A DNA stretch of 64,000 nucleotides from Pomphorhynchus laevis (Eukaryota > Acanthocephala > Palaeacanthocephala > Echinorhynchida > Pomphorhynchidae). The stretch lies in contig WNNJ02001130.1 of NCBI GenBank assembly GCA_012934845.2, positions 17,001-81,000 on the forward strand, written 5' to 3'. The notes under the pieces were generated by a model. It had not been told where the DNA came from. It did not search any database and worked only from the letters and a program-made list of their open reading frames with translations. A program made the translations under genes and the position numbers. Shown here piece by piece: positions 58,501 through 61,472 of the stretch; position 1 is the stretch's first letter; the number at the start of each line of letters is the position of its first letter.

Positions 58501-61472
58501 AATTCTGGTACACGGATGCTGACAGCCTTGTTGGAACACCGAATGAGATTAAAGACGCGTTTATGTTTTTATGCCAAATCGGTCAAGCTTTTGGGTTCCA
58601 TAATTTTAAAAGTGTCTTGCTAACTTTCCGAGAAAAAGAATCCGACATGCACAGTTTATTCAGCGATACCGGAGTTGAAATTCGTGTTGATGGTACTGTA
58701 GTTCTTGGTGCTTTAGTTGGAAGGGATGACTACGTCCATAGTTCAACTACTGCGAAAGTATCGAAATTTGCACACTCGTTAGTTGCTTGGCCGAGGTCGG
58801 CATACTTGATGATCAAGTAAAATATACGGGCATGATCCGTGCTCTACAGAAAAGTGGATTCACACTCAGTGCACAACCGATCGGCAATGCAACTGGTGTA
58901 ATGAACTACATCAGGTTATTCACAACAGTTTCGACGAGCTTTACGTCCTGGCGGCCGCTGATGATAAATCACGTGGCCATTATTCTCTCTTCCATAAAAC
59001 AGCGCAGCTTCGGTATTGTCGATCCTTGTGTGAGCGCCCGAGAGGAGTACAAATTCTCTAAAATACTTACTGAACCTTTTTTAAATGGTCTATATGGAGG
59101 TGATCTTAGGAGCTTGCAAAATATTTGATCTGCTCGCATCCGTCTACTGAAATCTGAATTTCAAGAATCACTAAGATATAATGTTTTCTCAGAACTTGAT
59201 GGCACAACATCAGGAACGTTTGTACATGCTTCGGTCAAGCTTGCTTCATCGTGGTTATTTGTGTACCATGCATTCGAACCTACATTCGCATTAATAACGC
59301 AACATTTCCAAATGCGATAGGAGCCAGATATAATATTGCCTGTCGAGTGATGCGCCCACTCACTGCCCATGCGAAGAACCTACTTAGCTGGCTCACTCAC
59401 ATGTACCAACAGAGGTCACCCTTTGATTAGGCATGACTCGATACGTAGCATTCTAGCCGATGAACATACAGAAATATGCAATGGTGTACATATGGATCCA
59501 ATGCTAAAGCCTGTCCATGAAAGTATCATTATTCGAAAGAGCTGCAACCACTGCCGATTCTGAATATCGTCTGGCTTATTTGGGCTGTGGATTTTATGGG
59601 AGCCGCTTGGAGCTAGCTTTATTTGATACTTGCGTGTTCAACGTACTCGTTCCGTCCAACCTCTCGAAATCTACTTTAGCCTCTTTCGAATATTACGAGC
59701 AACAAAAAATTCGAAATACCGGGAGCGAGTGTCGTTGATTGAACAAATTCTATTACACACTCTTGTACTGGCGGAACAGGGAAGTTGGCTGCTGCGGTTA
59801 TCAAACGAATAGGTCACAAATTTGCAACAAATAAAGAGCTGTCATATGCTAATGAGATCTCGAGGCTCCGGGCAAGAATCGGGCTGCAGCTTGCACGATG
59901 CATCTCGATGTACATTCGGTGTCCGCGTTCTGCTCGCCACCGTCCAACGGTGTGAGTGAAATATAACTACTAATAATACTAGTGCAAATAATATTCCGAC
60001 TAGATTATTTAGTTTTTCTAATAAATTTCCTTTAAAAAACATTAATCCTAATAATTATTAAATAAATAATTTAATTATTAAAAGTTATTAAATTATTAAA
60101 TTATTTAATAATATTTCATATAATGGATAATCTGCATACATATTATAGCGTTAATATTTAGCATTCGGAATAGGTAACTGCATAACTTGTTTAAAAAACA
60201 AGTTAAAAAACACGGAATTATCGGATATGTAATTGTTCAATTTTAAGTCATTGTTTATTTCCTTCTGTTTCCAGATTTTCTGAGTGAGCAATCTTTTGCA
60301 TAAATCGATTATCGGAAAATTAAATAAACTTTATTAAGGCATTTTGTGTGAAATGTTTCAAATTCTTTACTAAAAAACAAGTCAGATCATTAATGCTAAG
60401 AATTTAACTCAGAATTATTTAATTTTTAGAAATTGCAAGAAGCTTCATTATATTGTACTGAAACCTTTTTTCACAGATCAGATGTATAAAATTCTGGATC
60501 AAATGTATTCCTCCAGTTTTCAGATTTTCTGAGCGAACAATCTTTTGCATAAATCGATTATCAAAAAATTGCATAAACTGATGAAAATATTTCGTAATAT
60601 AAACAAATAACTTATGAACAAATATCTAAAAGAATAAATCCGATTAATAAACTAAGATTTCATATTTCGAAAATTATAGAAATATTTAAATCTTAAATAA
60701 ATCTTTAATTCAAAATTATCTAATTCTCGTAAATTACATGGTTTCATTATATTGTATTCATTGAATCGGAATGAGACATGCTGGGTTGAAATATTTGTGA
60801 ATGGTTTTAGGGTCAAACCCAGCCAAAGAAGAAATATTGATAACAAAATCTTAAATGTTTTTAACGTTTTTTGGCTAGGTTTGTCCCTAAAACCAATCAC
60901 TTATATTGTATAAAAACCACTTTTCATCAATCATATGTATAATATGGTGTGAGTATGTTTGTAAAAGCTGTTTATTACAATAACGGAGAATGCATTAAAA
61001 ATATTGACCCTTTTTAGACAAGTTCACATTACGAGTCTATGTGATATTAAGACTAGAAACTGTCCTTACAGCGGTGTACAGCTTAAACGGTATGATTTGA
61101 TTATGTTAGCAGTTAAGCATTATTTTATCATTTTTCTTAAGAGTATGCACATATTGGTAGTTTATCCAGACTTTGATTTAAGTTAAAATCATTTTAAAAC
61201 AGTTTTTTTATCTATTAACAACGCTCTTTTGAATATCGGCTATTTAATATTGTTTAGCTACGCTTTTGAAGGATGGCTACAAAGAACAAATGAAAGTGTC
61301 AATATTATCCACCAGTAAGTTAAAACTAAACTTTTTATTTTTATTTTGTATTCTGTTTAGAAATTGTGCAAAGCTTCAAGTAATTACTGACTCGTGGAGC
61401 TGTGAAAAAGACTACAAATTACTCCTTTATTTGGATTGTATGGAGAACATTCAAAATATTAATTATAATTAA
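1439..61472 (+). CDS. Multi-exon leucine-rich-repeat protein gene, about one LRR per exon (extent of exons found)
   Basis: About 25 short exons, listed separately, join into roughly 600 codons of tandem LRRs followed by a short Cys-containing tail and a TAA stop at 61470-61472. The repeats follow the LxLSxNxI pattern (for example [30 protein letters not shown]). Nearly all exons are phase 2-2, and the codon split across each repeat junction always reads Leu, Ile or Met. LRR arrays form curved binding surfaces in receptors and secreted immune or adhesion proteins, so an extracellular role is my inference. I see no signal peptide (the 5' end is missing or outside the window) and no convincing membrane anchor. 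Introns run from 46 bp to many kb and carry most of the transposons. Some exons are probably missed in the gaps 5389-25220, 25290-38561 and 54505-60429. Two adjacent genes of one family cannot be excluded. Confidence 0.7.
1780..2130 (+). mobile_element. Penelope-like element RT fragment, decayed
   Basis: Around 1858-1905 the + strand reads [15 protein letters not shown], a hallmark of Penelope-type reverse transcriptases. Around 2058-2100 it reads [12 protein letters not shown], matching the FDVxSLFTNIP motif. Frame is lost between the two. It lies in the intron between the first two firm LRR exons. Confidence 0.6.
2433..2504 (+). CDS. LRR gene exon (72 bp, phase 2-2)
   Basis: GTGTAG acceptor, GTAAGT donor. 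Encodes [16 protein letters not shown] and ends YNLKSL, a textbook LRR. A minus-strand open frame at 2208-2468 is a shadow. Confidence 0.8.
2505..4306. other. Intron, AT-rich, no gene seen
   Basis: Low-complexity AT-rich DNA between two LRR exons. Small open frames here (for example minus 3928-4119) show no motif. Confidence 0.5.
4307..4378 (+). CDS. LRR gene exon (72 bp, phase 2-2)
   Basis: Acceptor is an AAG rather than CAG or TAG, as at two other exons of this gene (42032, 54315). Donor GTAAGT. Encodes [16 protein letters not shown] and ends STDYL. Confidence 0.75.
5311..5388 (+). CDS. LRR gene exon (78 bp, phase 2-2)
   Basis: TTTTTCACAG acceptor, GTAAGT donor. Encodes [17 protein letters not shown], then NLLTRKFL. 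Slightly longer than the 72-bp norm, still in phase. Confidence 0.65.
5680..5800. repeat. Partial copy of the hairpin element seen at 25746-25964
   Basis: Shares TGCTGATGAGGTCCACC and GATTGTAGTGTACAGTG with the longer hairpin at 25746-25964. Only about one arm and the loop remain. Later part ends CACACGAGGATAAT, like the arm tip of the other copy. Confidence 0.55.
5870..7390 (+). mobile_element. Penelope-like element copies, decayed, interrupted by another fragment
   Basis: Two overlapping-in-content stretches (about 5870-6110 and 6190-6830) match, on the + strand, the RT coding sequence that is better kept at 29208-30104. They share the segments for [24 protein letters not shown] and [13 protein letters not shown]. 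The conserved terminal block (CCGAAACCTGATAGC, then CTGATGACC) is at about 7352-7385. A 300-bp RLE-family fragment lies between the RT part and this end. Confidence 0.6.
6835..7145 (-). pseudogene. C-terminal fragment of an RLE-type retroelement
   Basis: GC content jumps here. On the minus strand the frames read [20 protein letters not shown] and then [18 protein letters not shown]. The second motif matches [15 protein letters not shown] at the C terminus of the copy at 18750-21790. At least one frameshift separates the two pieces. Inserted in, or recombined into, Penelope-like sequence. Confidence 0.55.
7390..8480 (-). mobile_element. Penelope-like element, GIY-YIG endonuclease end
   Basis: Minus-strand frames from about 8390 down to 7640 read [24 protein letters not shown], then [19 protein letters not shown]. 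This is the Cys-rich linker and GIY-YIG endonuclease that Penelope-like elements carry after the RT. The RT part is missing to the right, where the LTR element now sits. The region 7397-7642 repeats part of the Lys-rich tail (KRNRKNR...[19 protein letters not shown] also occurs in the longer frame), a local duplication of about 240 bp. Several breaks; not active. Confidence 0.65.
8486..8674 (-). repeat. 3' LTR of the outer LTR element
   Basis: 189 bp. Pairs with 17413-17573. Begins TGTGGCAGC and ends GTTATGGCA on the sense strand. The end of the integrase reading frame runs into it. Confidence 0.85.
8600..9750 (-). pseudogene. Integrase region of the outer LTR element
   Basis: Shows the retroviral-type integrase core: HVDFAGP with the first acidic residue, SDNGHPF with the second, and NGLIERF near the third. 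It is preceded by the H2C2 zinc-binding part ([19 protein letters not shown]). Fossil part of the element. Confidence 0.8.
9850..11450 (-). pseudogene. Reverse transcriptase and RNase H region of the outer LTR element
   Basis: RT motifs: [33 protein letters not shown]. RNase H follows with [12 protein letters not shown] and [10 protein letters not shown]. Fossil part of the element. Confidence 0.85.
11534..12690 (-). pseudogene. Gag and protease region of the outer LTR element
   Basis: Zinc knuckle [14 protein letters not shown] preceded by a second Cys-rich motif ([14 protein letters not shown]). Protease segment with [11 protein letters not shown]. Gag body to the right with long helical Gln/Asn-rich stretches. 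Fossil part of the element. Confidence 0.75.
12713..12965 (-). repeat. 3' LTR of the nested element
   Basis: 253 bp, identical to 17151-17403 except at two positions. Confidence 0.9.
12974..14290 (-). pseudogene. Integrase region of the nested element
   Basis: [23 protein letters not shown] and NGLIERL give the DDE integrase core. A C-terminal chromatin- or DNA-binding type tail with [14 protein letters not shown] follows. Fossil part of the element. Confidence 0.85.
14310..16733 (-). pseudogene. Gag-protease-RT-RNase H region of the nested element
   Basis: This stretch reads through as 807 residues. In order: Gag C-terminal part, two zinc knuckles (CNRCGLVH.., [14 protein letters not shown]), protease ([14 protein letters not shown]), RT ([34 protein letters not shown]) and RNase H ([24 protein letters not shown]). 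Belongs to a Ty3-type polyprotein; the element as a whole is broken. Confidence 0.9.
17151..17403 (-). repeat. 5' LTR of the nested element
   Basis: Partner of 12713-12965. The inner side carries AATGGCGACAAGGG on the sense strand, a tRNA primer-binding type site starting TGG. Confidence 0.9.
17413..17573 (-). repeat. 5' LTR of the outer element
   Basis: Partner of 8486-8674. Followed by the ATAAC target duplication at 17574-17578. Confidence 0.85.
17680..17860 (+). pseudogene. LINE C-terminal fragment
   Basis: The + strand reads [18 protein letters not shown], a stop, then [15 protein letters not shown]. The pattern GxRxxGRPxxRWxDxI is common at the C terminus of many LINE RT proteins. Only about 50 residues remain, so the clade is not assigned. 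Confidence 0.4.
17868..17913. repeat. 19-bp perfect hairpin with 8-base loop
   Basis: Arms at 17868-17886 (GTTGTTAGATTGTGGAGCA) and 17895-17913 are exact reverse complements. Follows the LINE tail fragment; it could be the end of a small element. Confidence 0.7.
17914..18749. other. AT-rich sequence upstream of the RLE-type element
   Basis: No coding signal. One 11-bp stem around 18313-18343 (GATGCATTGCC with a partner containing a G-T pair). The 5' end of the retroelement at 18750 probably lies within its last hundred bases; I could not find a target duplication. Confidence 0.4.
18750..20855 (+). pseudogene. RLE-type element: zinc finger and reverse transcriptase
   Basis: Start ATG at 18750 chosen because the Zn finger follows at once: C8, C11, H22, H26, then [14 protein letters not shown]. 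One in-frame TAA at 19422-19424, then the frame continues. RT motifs: [16 protein letters not shown] (about 19735-19780), [13 protein letters not shown] (about 19945-19985), [11 protein letters not shown] (about 20108-20140), YLDDG with both catalytic Asp (about 20208-20222). Thumb region holds [13 protein letters not shown] and [13 protein letters not shown]. The frame shifts near 20850. Confidence 0.8.
20903..21790 (+). pseudogene. RLE-type element: zinc motif and restriction-like endonuclease
   Basis: Different frame from the RT part. Reads [18 protein letters not shown], then [16 protein letters not shown]. After a TGA at 21269 come [20 protein letters not shown] and [14 protein letters not shown], a PD-(D/E)xK-like layout, then [10 protein letters not shown]. 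After a TAG at 21587 comes [18 protein letters not shown], the family C terminus. Endonuclease identity is inferred from motif order, not from a structure. Confidence 0.6.
21900..23392 (+). pseudogene. UBQLN: Ubiquilin retrocopy, intronless, three in-frame stops
   Basis: Ubiquilins shuttle ubiquitinated clients to the proteasome. This copy has the STI1 region ([40 protein letters not shown]), the [20 protein letters not shown] motif, a Gln/Asn/Ser-rich middle and a C-terminal UBA domain ([20 protein letters not shown]). The N-terminal ubiquitin-like domain is absent or beyond recognition. A single frame runs the whole length with stops at 22121 (TAA), 22349 (TGA) and 22805 (TAA) and no frameshift. 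It has no introns, so it looks like a retrocopy. It lies directly behind the RLE element, same strand and same frame. Its left boundary is approximate. No clear poly-A tail; AATAAA-like sequence at about 23500. Confidence 0.75.
23740..24640 (+). mobile_element. Penelope-like element, RT fragment plus terminal blocks
   Basis: From about 23800 to 24160 the + strand matches the RT region of 29208-30104 ([52 protein letters not shown]). Two copies of the conserved terminal block follow: GCCGAAACATGATAAC with TTGATGACC at about 24280-24320, and GCCGAAACCTGATAGCA at about 24565-24590. Frame lost in several places. Confidence 0.65.
24880..24998. repeat. 17-bp tandem repeat, seven units
   Basis: Seven contiguous 17-bp units of the form CGTCATTTAAAGATNTN (119 bp), with an eighth partial unit at 24847. 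Units differ by one to four bases. No spacers, so this is a minisatellite and not a CRISPR array. Confidence 0.8.
25221..25289 (+). CDS. LRR gene exon (69 bp, phase 2-2)
   Basis: TTTTGTAG acceptor, GTAAGT donor. Encodes [14 protein letters not shown] and ends SALPQV. Stands alone between two transposon-rich introns. Confidence 0.6.
25746..25964. mobile_element. Hairpin (foldback) element with 12-bp target duplication
   Basis: Two arms of about 85 bp are inverted copies, centred on TACTGCTGATGAGGTCC; the left arm has a 6-bp insertion. AATGGTCTCAAT flanks it on both sides (25734-25745 and 25965-25976). The 12-bp duplication points to target-primed insertion and not to a cut-and-paste MITE. No coding capacity. 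Confidence 0.65.
26643..27391. repeat. 340-bp repeat in tandem, ending in a GC-rich hairpin
   Basis: Copy 1 is 26643-26982, copy 2 about 26983-27343. Both start CGATTAGTTGATTGACTT and include TTTCGACAACGCGAT and GAGGTTTGAAC. Copy 2 is followed by a stem AATGCACACGC / GCGTGTGCATT enclosing GCCTCGCGGGGCCGAAAGG (27333-27391). A related piece (CATCAAAAATAGCAATA) recurs at about 32287. Confidence 0.65.
28575..28850 (-). pseudogene. Tigger-like transposase, DDE region
   Basis: Reads [14 protein letters not shown], then [15 protein letters not shown] with the second catalytic Asp. Then [15 protein letters not shown], which stands where the family has the TSLLQPLD motif. In-frame stops present. Confidence 0.65.
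28855..30104 (-). mobile_element. Penelope-like element inserted in the Tigger-like transposon
   Basis: Splits the transposase between ...SNLEKKPKY and VEVNKTGMW. Contains an RT frame (29208-30104) and, on its downstream side, the conserved terminal block around 29060-29180 and a tail starting at about 28855 that recurs at 38045-38270. No endonuclease domain. 5' truncated. Confidence 0.75.
29208..30104 (-). CDS. Penelope-like reverse transcriptase, 5'-truncated
   Basis: 298 residues, open. RT motifs in order: [41 protein letters not shown] with both catalytic Asp, then LDMNIKLT. The fingers and N-terminal part are missing, and it stops at KFLWMDNK with no GIY-YIG domain, although a GIY-YIG end of a related element is at 7640-8390. 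This is the best-kept RT of its family in the window and serves as reference for the fragments at 5870, 6190, 23800 and 62930. Confidence 0.75.
   Translation of the reverse strand: MSIKMYKGINFQNINTYDFSTLYTNLDVADIKEALVKLINLVFGKRYTYICYNNYNAYLTKIKPSNKYKYMDKIELIESLNILINQNYLKVGTSIFRQVKGVPMGGNSSPIIADLFLSFIEYEFVHNCVKTKSKQYKYMKYMFRYIDDICVFNSNNFYSISEQIYSESLILNKTNINDKEGVYLDMNIKLTLTKTTINLYRKDDIFKFTRNIFLYEHSCIPYNIKYNTLNNEILRIATICNDIGFLQNHLNNLIDTYFKLGYYKNNIKQKIVKYINQHNNIKNKFKLLSGKFLWMDNK
30376..30769 (-). pseudogene. Tigger-like transposase, N-terminal DNA-binding region
   Basis: Two overlapping frames give a psq-type helix-turn-helix ([19 protein letters not shown]) and a CENP-B-type domain ([20 protein letters not shown]). 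A frameshift lies between them, near 30600. Confidence 0.65.
30946..31260. repeat. Repeat with GATGATAGCAGC-type motifs in both orientations
   Basis: Short blocks such as AACGACAATTTATTCGA and GCTGCTGCTATCATCAT occur here, at 27540-27770 and 31500-31560, and in weaker form at 46320 and 46615. The Tigger-like element appears to have inserted into one such repeat. Confidence 0.5.
31261..32469. other. AT-rich intronic sequence with diverged repeats
   Basis: No gene. A stretch at about 31690-31745 (ACCTATCAAAGGATGATTTCC) recurs in diverged form at about 32365-32415. Confidence 0.4.
32470..34320 (-). pseudogene. CR1/Jockey-like LINE, decayed
   Basis: Minus-strand order: endonuclease tail (about 34235-34310), linker [16 protein letters not shown] then [16 protein letters not shown] (34080-34190), RT motifs [16 protein letters not shown] and [15 protein letters not shown] (33430-33570), [18 protein letters not shown] (about 33310-33345), [12 protein letters not shown] and YVDDLKIW (33060-33180), then [10 protein letters not shown] and [12 protein letters not shown] (32540-32640). 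Several frameshifts and stops. Confidence 0.75.
34321..35409. other. AT-rich intronic sequence with palindromic TATACTTTAGTATA runs
   Basis: Around 34620-34800 there are many short palindromes of ATACTTTAGTAT type. No coding signal. Confidence 0.45.
35410..37390 (-). pseudogene. Second LINE (Jockey/I-type style), decayed
   Basis: Minus-strand order: [11 protein letters not shown] endonuclease motif (about 37310-37345), [16 protein letters not shown] (37100-37146), [16 protein letters not shown] (36880-36930), [16 protein letters not shown] and ISNRTFRV (about 35900-35980) in RT, then [15 protein letters not shown] (35600-35660). Many breaks. Clade uncertain; it is clearly distinct from the LINE at 32470-34320. 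Confidence 0.65.
37391..38561. other. AT-rich intron; contains a Penelope-like tail at 38045-38270
   Basis: 38045-38270 is about 95% like 28850-29070 (starts TCAGCTAACTGAGTCTACG, ends TTGTATCAGAATAAGAATTA), the non-coding tail of the Penelope-like element. Otherwise nothing recognised. Confidence 0.6.
38562..38621 (+). CDS. LRR gene exon (60 bp, phase 2-2)
   Basis: TTAG acceptor, GTAAGT donor. Encodes [17 protein letters not shown] and ends KYL. Shorter and less LRR-like than the others; an irregular or capping repeat. Joined codon with the previous exon is ATC (Ile). Confidence 0.5.
39588..39656 (+). CDS. LRR gene exon (69 bp, phase 2-2)
   Basis: GACAG acceptor, GTGAGT donor. Encodes [17 protein letters not shown] and ends CVEY. 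A 12-bp tandem duplication gives a second in-frame acceptor at 39576, which would add KIDR. Confidence 0.6.
40750..40803 (+). CDS. Candidate LRR gene exon (54 bp, phase 2-2)
   Basis: GATAG acceptor, GTAAGT donor. Encodes [17 protein letters not shown]. Short for a repeat. Removing it keeps the frame, because its neighbours are also phase 2. Confidence 0.35.
41452..41520 (+). CDS. LRR gene exon (69 bp, phase 2-2)
   Basis: TTTAG acceptor, GTATGA donor. Encodes [17 protein letters not shown] and ends NLREL. Confidence 0.7.
41697..41771 (+). CDS. LRR gene exon (75 bp, phase 2-2)
   Basis: TTTTTAG acceptor, GTAAGT donor. Encodes [16 protein letters not shown] and ends KLQIL. Followed by a 46-bp intron. 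Confidence 0.8.
41818..41904 (+). CDS. LRR gene exon (87 bp, phase 2-2)
   Basis: TTGTTAG acceptor, GTAAGT donor. Encodes [16 protein letters not shown] and ends SILEVL. The longest repeat exon. Confidence 0.8.
42032..42100 (+). CDS. LRR gene exon (69 bp, phase 2-2)
   Basis: AAAG acceptor, GTAAGT donor. Encodes [16 protein letters not shown] and ends SLRVL, a canonical LRR. Confidence 0.8.
42155..42235 (+). CDS. LRR gene exon (81 bp, phase 2-2)
   Basis: AACAG acceptor, GTAAGT donor. Encodes [15 protein letters not shown] and ends RMLSTL. Flanking introns are 54 and 52 bp. Confidence 0.75.
42288..42359 (+). CDS. LRR gene exon (72 bp, phase 2-2)
   Basis: AACAG acceptor, GTAAGT donor. Encodes [18 protein letters not shown] and ends CLTV. 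Last of the tight six-exon cluster. Confidence 0.75.
42977..43025 (+). ncRNA. Hammerhead-ribozyme-like motif (Penelope-associated type)
   Basis: Core CTGAAGA at 42985-42991, helix II GGC/GCC (42993-42995, 43002-43004), then GAAA (43005-43008) and GCTT, giving a two-base-pair helix III with U at the cleavage position. Outer helix I pairs TACAA with TTGTA around an internal loop. Minimal hammerheads with this very short helix III are known from Penelope-like elements. Shares the upstream block TTGATTACTAACTACTTACAA with 47248-47268. Confidence 0.5.
43209..43428. repeat. Inverted repeat with 105-bp arms, each carrying a degenerate hammerhead-like motif
   Basis: Arms 43209-43313 and about 43321-43427 are near-perfect reverse complements around a 7-base loop. 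The right arm reads TTGAAGA at 43349-43355, GGC TTCG GCC, then GAAACGTC at 43367-43374. This is the hammerhead layout except that the first core C is T. The left arm carries the same on the minus strand. Confidence 0.6.
43429..45931. other. Long intron with unassigned moderately GC-rich blocks
   Basis: 43440-43740 is richer in GC (includes GGTGGCCCCGGGCTCGTCAG), and 44580-45680 is also less AT-rich than its surroundings. I recognise no protein motif on either strand. These may be decayed mobile-element pieces. Confidence 0.35.
45932..45997 (+). CDS. LRR gene exon (66 bp, phase 2-2)
   Basis: ATTTAG acceptor, GTAAGT donor. Encodes [16 protein letters not shown] and ends NLCK. Resembles plant-type or bacterial-type LxxN.SGxLPxxx spacing. 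Confidence 0.75.
46245..46825. repeat. Tandem duplication, about 288-bp period
   Basis: Both units contain TATTCTCCTCCGTGGTTTAG and GTCTTTACTAACTAAATATC at 288-bp spacing, followed by near-identical AT-rich sequence. Each also holds a CTGCTATNATCATTAA block like the repeats near 27750. Confidence 0.7.
47121..47160 (-). ncRNA. Hammerhead-ribozyme-like motif, left arm
   Basis: On the minus strand: GCCA, CTGAGGA (47149-47155), helix II GTCG/CGGC with one G-T pair, GAAA (47131-47134), GCTC, TGGC. The change GTCG against GCCG in the other arm keeps helix II paired, as a wobble. Confidence 0.55.
47268..47307 (+). ncRNA. Hammerhead-ribozyme-like motif, right arm
   Basis: GCCA pairs with TGGC (47303-47306) as helix I; core CTGAGGA at 47274-47280; helix II GCCG (47282-47285) with CGGC (47291-47294), loop TAACG; GAAA at 47295-47298; then GCTC, in which A-U and G-C form a minimal helix III and C sits at the cleavage site. 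All invariant core bases are present. Confidence 0.6.
47740..49430 (+). mobile_element. Third Ty3-type LTR element remnant (Gag to protease start), broken
   Basis: The + strand reads Gag-like [17 protein letters not shown] with [13 protein letters not shown] (48790-48950). Then a zinc knuckle pair with [15 protein letters not shown] and [14 protein letters not shown] (about 49075-49190), then [15 protein letters not shown] (about 49350-49390), a protease start. No LTRs recognised. Old, with many breaks; not assigned to the two minus-strand elements, from which its Gag differs. Confidence 0.6.
49431..49752. other. AT-rich intron, nothing recognised
   Basis: Sequence between the LTR remnant and the next LRR exon, without motifs. 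Confidence 0.4.
49753..49821 (+). CDS. LRR gene exon (69 bp, phase 2-2)
   Basis: ATTTAG acceptor, GTTAGT donor (weaker than the usual GTAAGT). Encodes [16 protein letters not shown] and ends PEYE. Confidence 0.6.
49822..51051. other. Intron, no gene seen
   Basis: AT-rich with a slightly GC-richer patch at 50000-50340. No coding motif on either strand. Confidence 0.4.
51052..51117 (+). CDS. LRR gene exon (66 bp, phase 2-2)
   Basis: CCTTAG acceptor, GTAAGT donor. Encodes [16 protein letters not shown] and ends TSVL. Followed by a 48-bp intron. Confidence 0.8.
51166..51237 (+). CDS. LRR gene exon (72 bp, phase 2-2)
   Basis: TTGTAG acceptor, GTACGT donor. Encodes [16 protein letters not shown] and ends QTKIL. 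The 3' end and donor are echoed about 70 bp downstream (CAAAAATATTGTACGTATATT), a small tandem duplication. Confidence 0.8.
51535..52655 (-). pseudogene. RLE-type retroelement fragment (RT thumb to C terminus)
   Basis: Minus-strand frames: [17 protein letters not shown] and [16 protein letters not shown] (52400-52610, matching [13 protein letters not shown] and [13 protein letters not shown] of the copy at 18750). Then a zinc motif [17 protein letters not shown] and [15 protein letters not shown] (about 51900-52010), then [19 protein letters not shown] (about 51700-51760). GC-rich compared with its flanks. Several frameshifts and stops; more diverged than the 18750 copy. Confidence 0.65.
52971..53042 (+). 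CDS. LRR gene exon (72 bp, phase 2-2)
   Basis: ATTTAG acceptor, GTAAGT donor. Encodes [17 protein letters not shown] and ends YLEEL. Confidence 0.8.
53529..53709 (+). pseudogene. Dead duplicate of an LRR exon pair
   Basis: 53529-53597 and 53646 onward are a copy of the live pair at 54315-54504, at 784-790 bp spacing, with the same 48-bp type of intron. The first exon starts [10 protein letters not shown] and then has TAA stops; the second starts [16 protein letters not shown] and has lost its donor. Flanking intron sequence is duplicated too. Confidence 0.65.
54315..54386 (+). CDS. LRR gene exon (72 bp, phase 2-2)
   Basis: TTAAAG acceptor, GTATAA donor. Encodes [16 protein letters not shown] and ends RLQKL, a canonical LRR. 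49-bp intron follows. Confidence 0.75.
54436..54504 (+). CDS. LRR gene exon (69 bp, phase 2-2)
   Basis: GATAG acceptor, GTAAGA donor. Encodes [16 protein letters not shown] and ends WNVPL. Confidence 0.65.
55080..55920 (-). mobile_element. Penelope-like terminal sequence, decayed, with an unassigned insert
   Basis: GTTAACTGCGTCTAGGTATT near 55110 and the block at 55720-55850 (GATTTCGGCC, CACGCTAATGATG) match the non-coding end of the element at 28850-29200. GTATCAGAATAAGGATTAGAG is repeated at 55880. Between them, 55200-55510 is GC-richer with an 87-codon + frame that I cannot assign. Confidence 0.5.
55921..57379. other. Intron, mostly AT-rich, no gene assigned
   Basis: A GC-richer patch at 57030-57340 has short open frames on both strands without recognisable motifs. 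It may belong to the RLE-type copy that starts nearby. Confidence 0.35.
57380..59950 (+). pseudogene. RLE-type retroelement copy, decayed
   Basis: The + strand carries, in order: [19 protein letters not shown] and FHPVIFDSW (57650-57800); RT motifs [17 protein letters not shown] (58245-58295) and [15 protein letters not shown] (58500-58550, one Asp of the YxDD kept as DAD); [14 protein letters not shown] (59416-59455); [13 protein letters not shown] (59610-59650); and [17 protein letters not shown] (59870-59920). The last block matches the family C terminus. Multiple frameshifts and stops. Belongs to a subfamily different from the 18750 copy. Confidence 0.65.
57848..58069. repeat. 111-bp tandem duplication, two units
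   Basis: Units at 57848-57958 and 57959-58069 differ at about one base. Read on the minus strand they keep a frame through 138 codons (57747-58160) with the 37-residue unit starting [12 protein letters not shown]. Confidence 0.8.
59951..60429. other. Intron, AT-rich; contains one copy of a duplicated segment
   Basis: CAGATTTTCTGAGTGAGCAATC at 60272 recurs at about 60520 with few changes, a duplication of about 250 bp that overlaps the next exon's flank. No coding signal. Confidence 0.45.
60430..60504 (+). CDS. LRR gene exon near the C terminus (75 bp, phase 2-2)
   Basis: TTTTTAG acceptor, GTATTC donor. Encodes [14 protein letters not shown] then QMYKILDQ. Its start resembles that of the last exon (NCAKLQVI). 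A dead copy of the first half is at about 60720-60760. Confidence 0.5.
61018..61089 (+). CDS. LRR gene exon near the C terminus (72 bp, phase 2-2)
   Basis: TTTTTAG acceptor, GTATGA donor. Encodes [15 protein letters not shown] and ends GVQLK. Two Cys suggest a C-terminal cap. Confidence 0.5.
61258..61314 (+). CDS. LRR gene penultimate exon (57 bp, phase 2-2)
   Basis: GTTTAG acceptor, GTAAGT donor. Encodes [16 protein letters not shown] 46-bp intron separates it from the last exon. Confidence 0.5.
61361..61472 (+). CDS. LRR gene last coding exon, with stop
   Basis: GTTTAG acceptor. Encodes [14 protein letters not shown], then [14 protein letters not shown], and ends at TAA (61470-61472). The Trp/Cys pattern (WSC...LDC) fits an LRR C-terminal cap. 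No membrane segment or GPI-type tail follows, so the product would be secreted or soluble. Confidence 0.55.
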
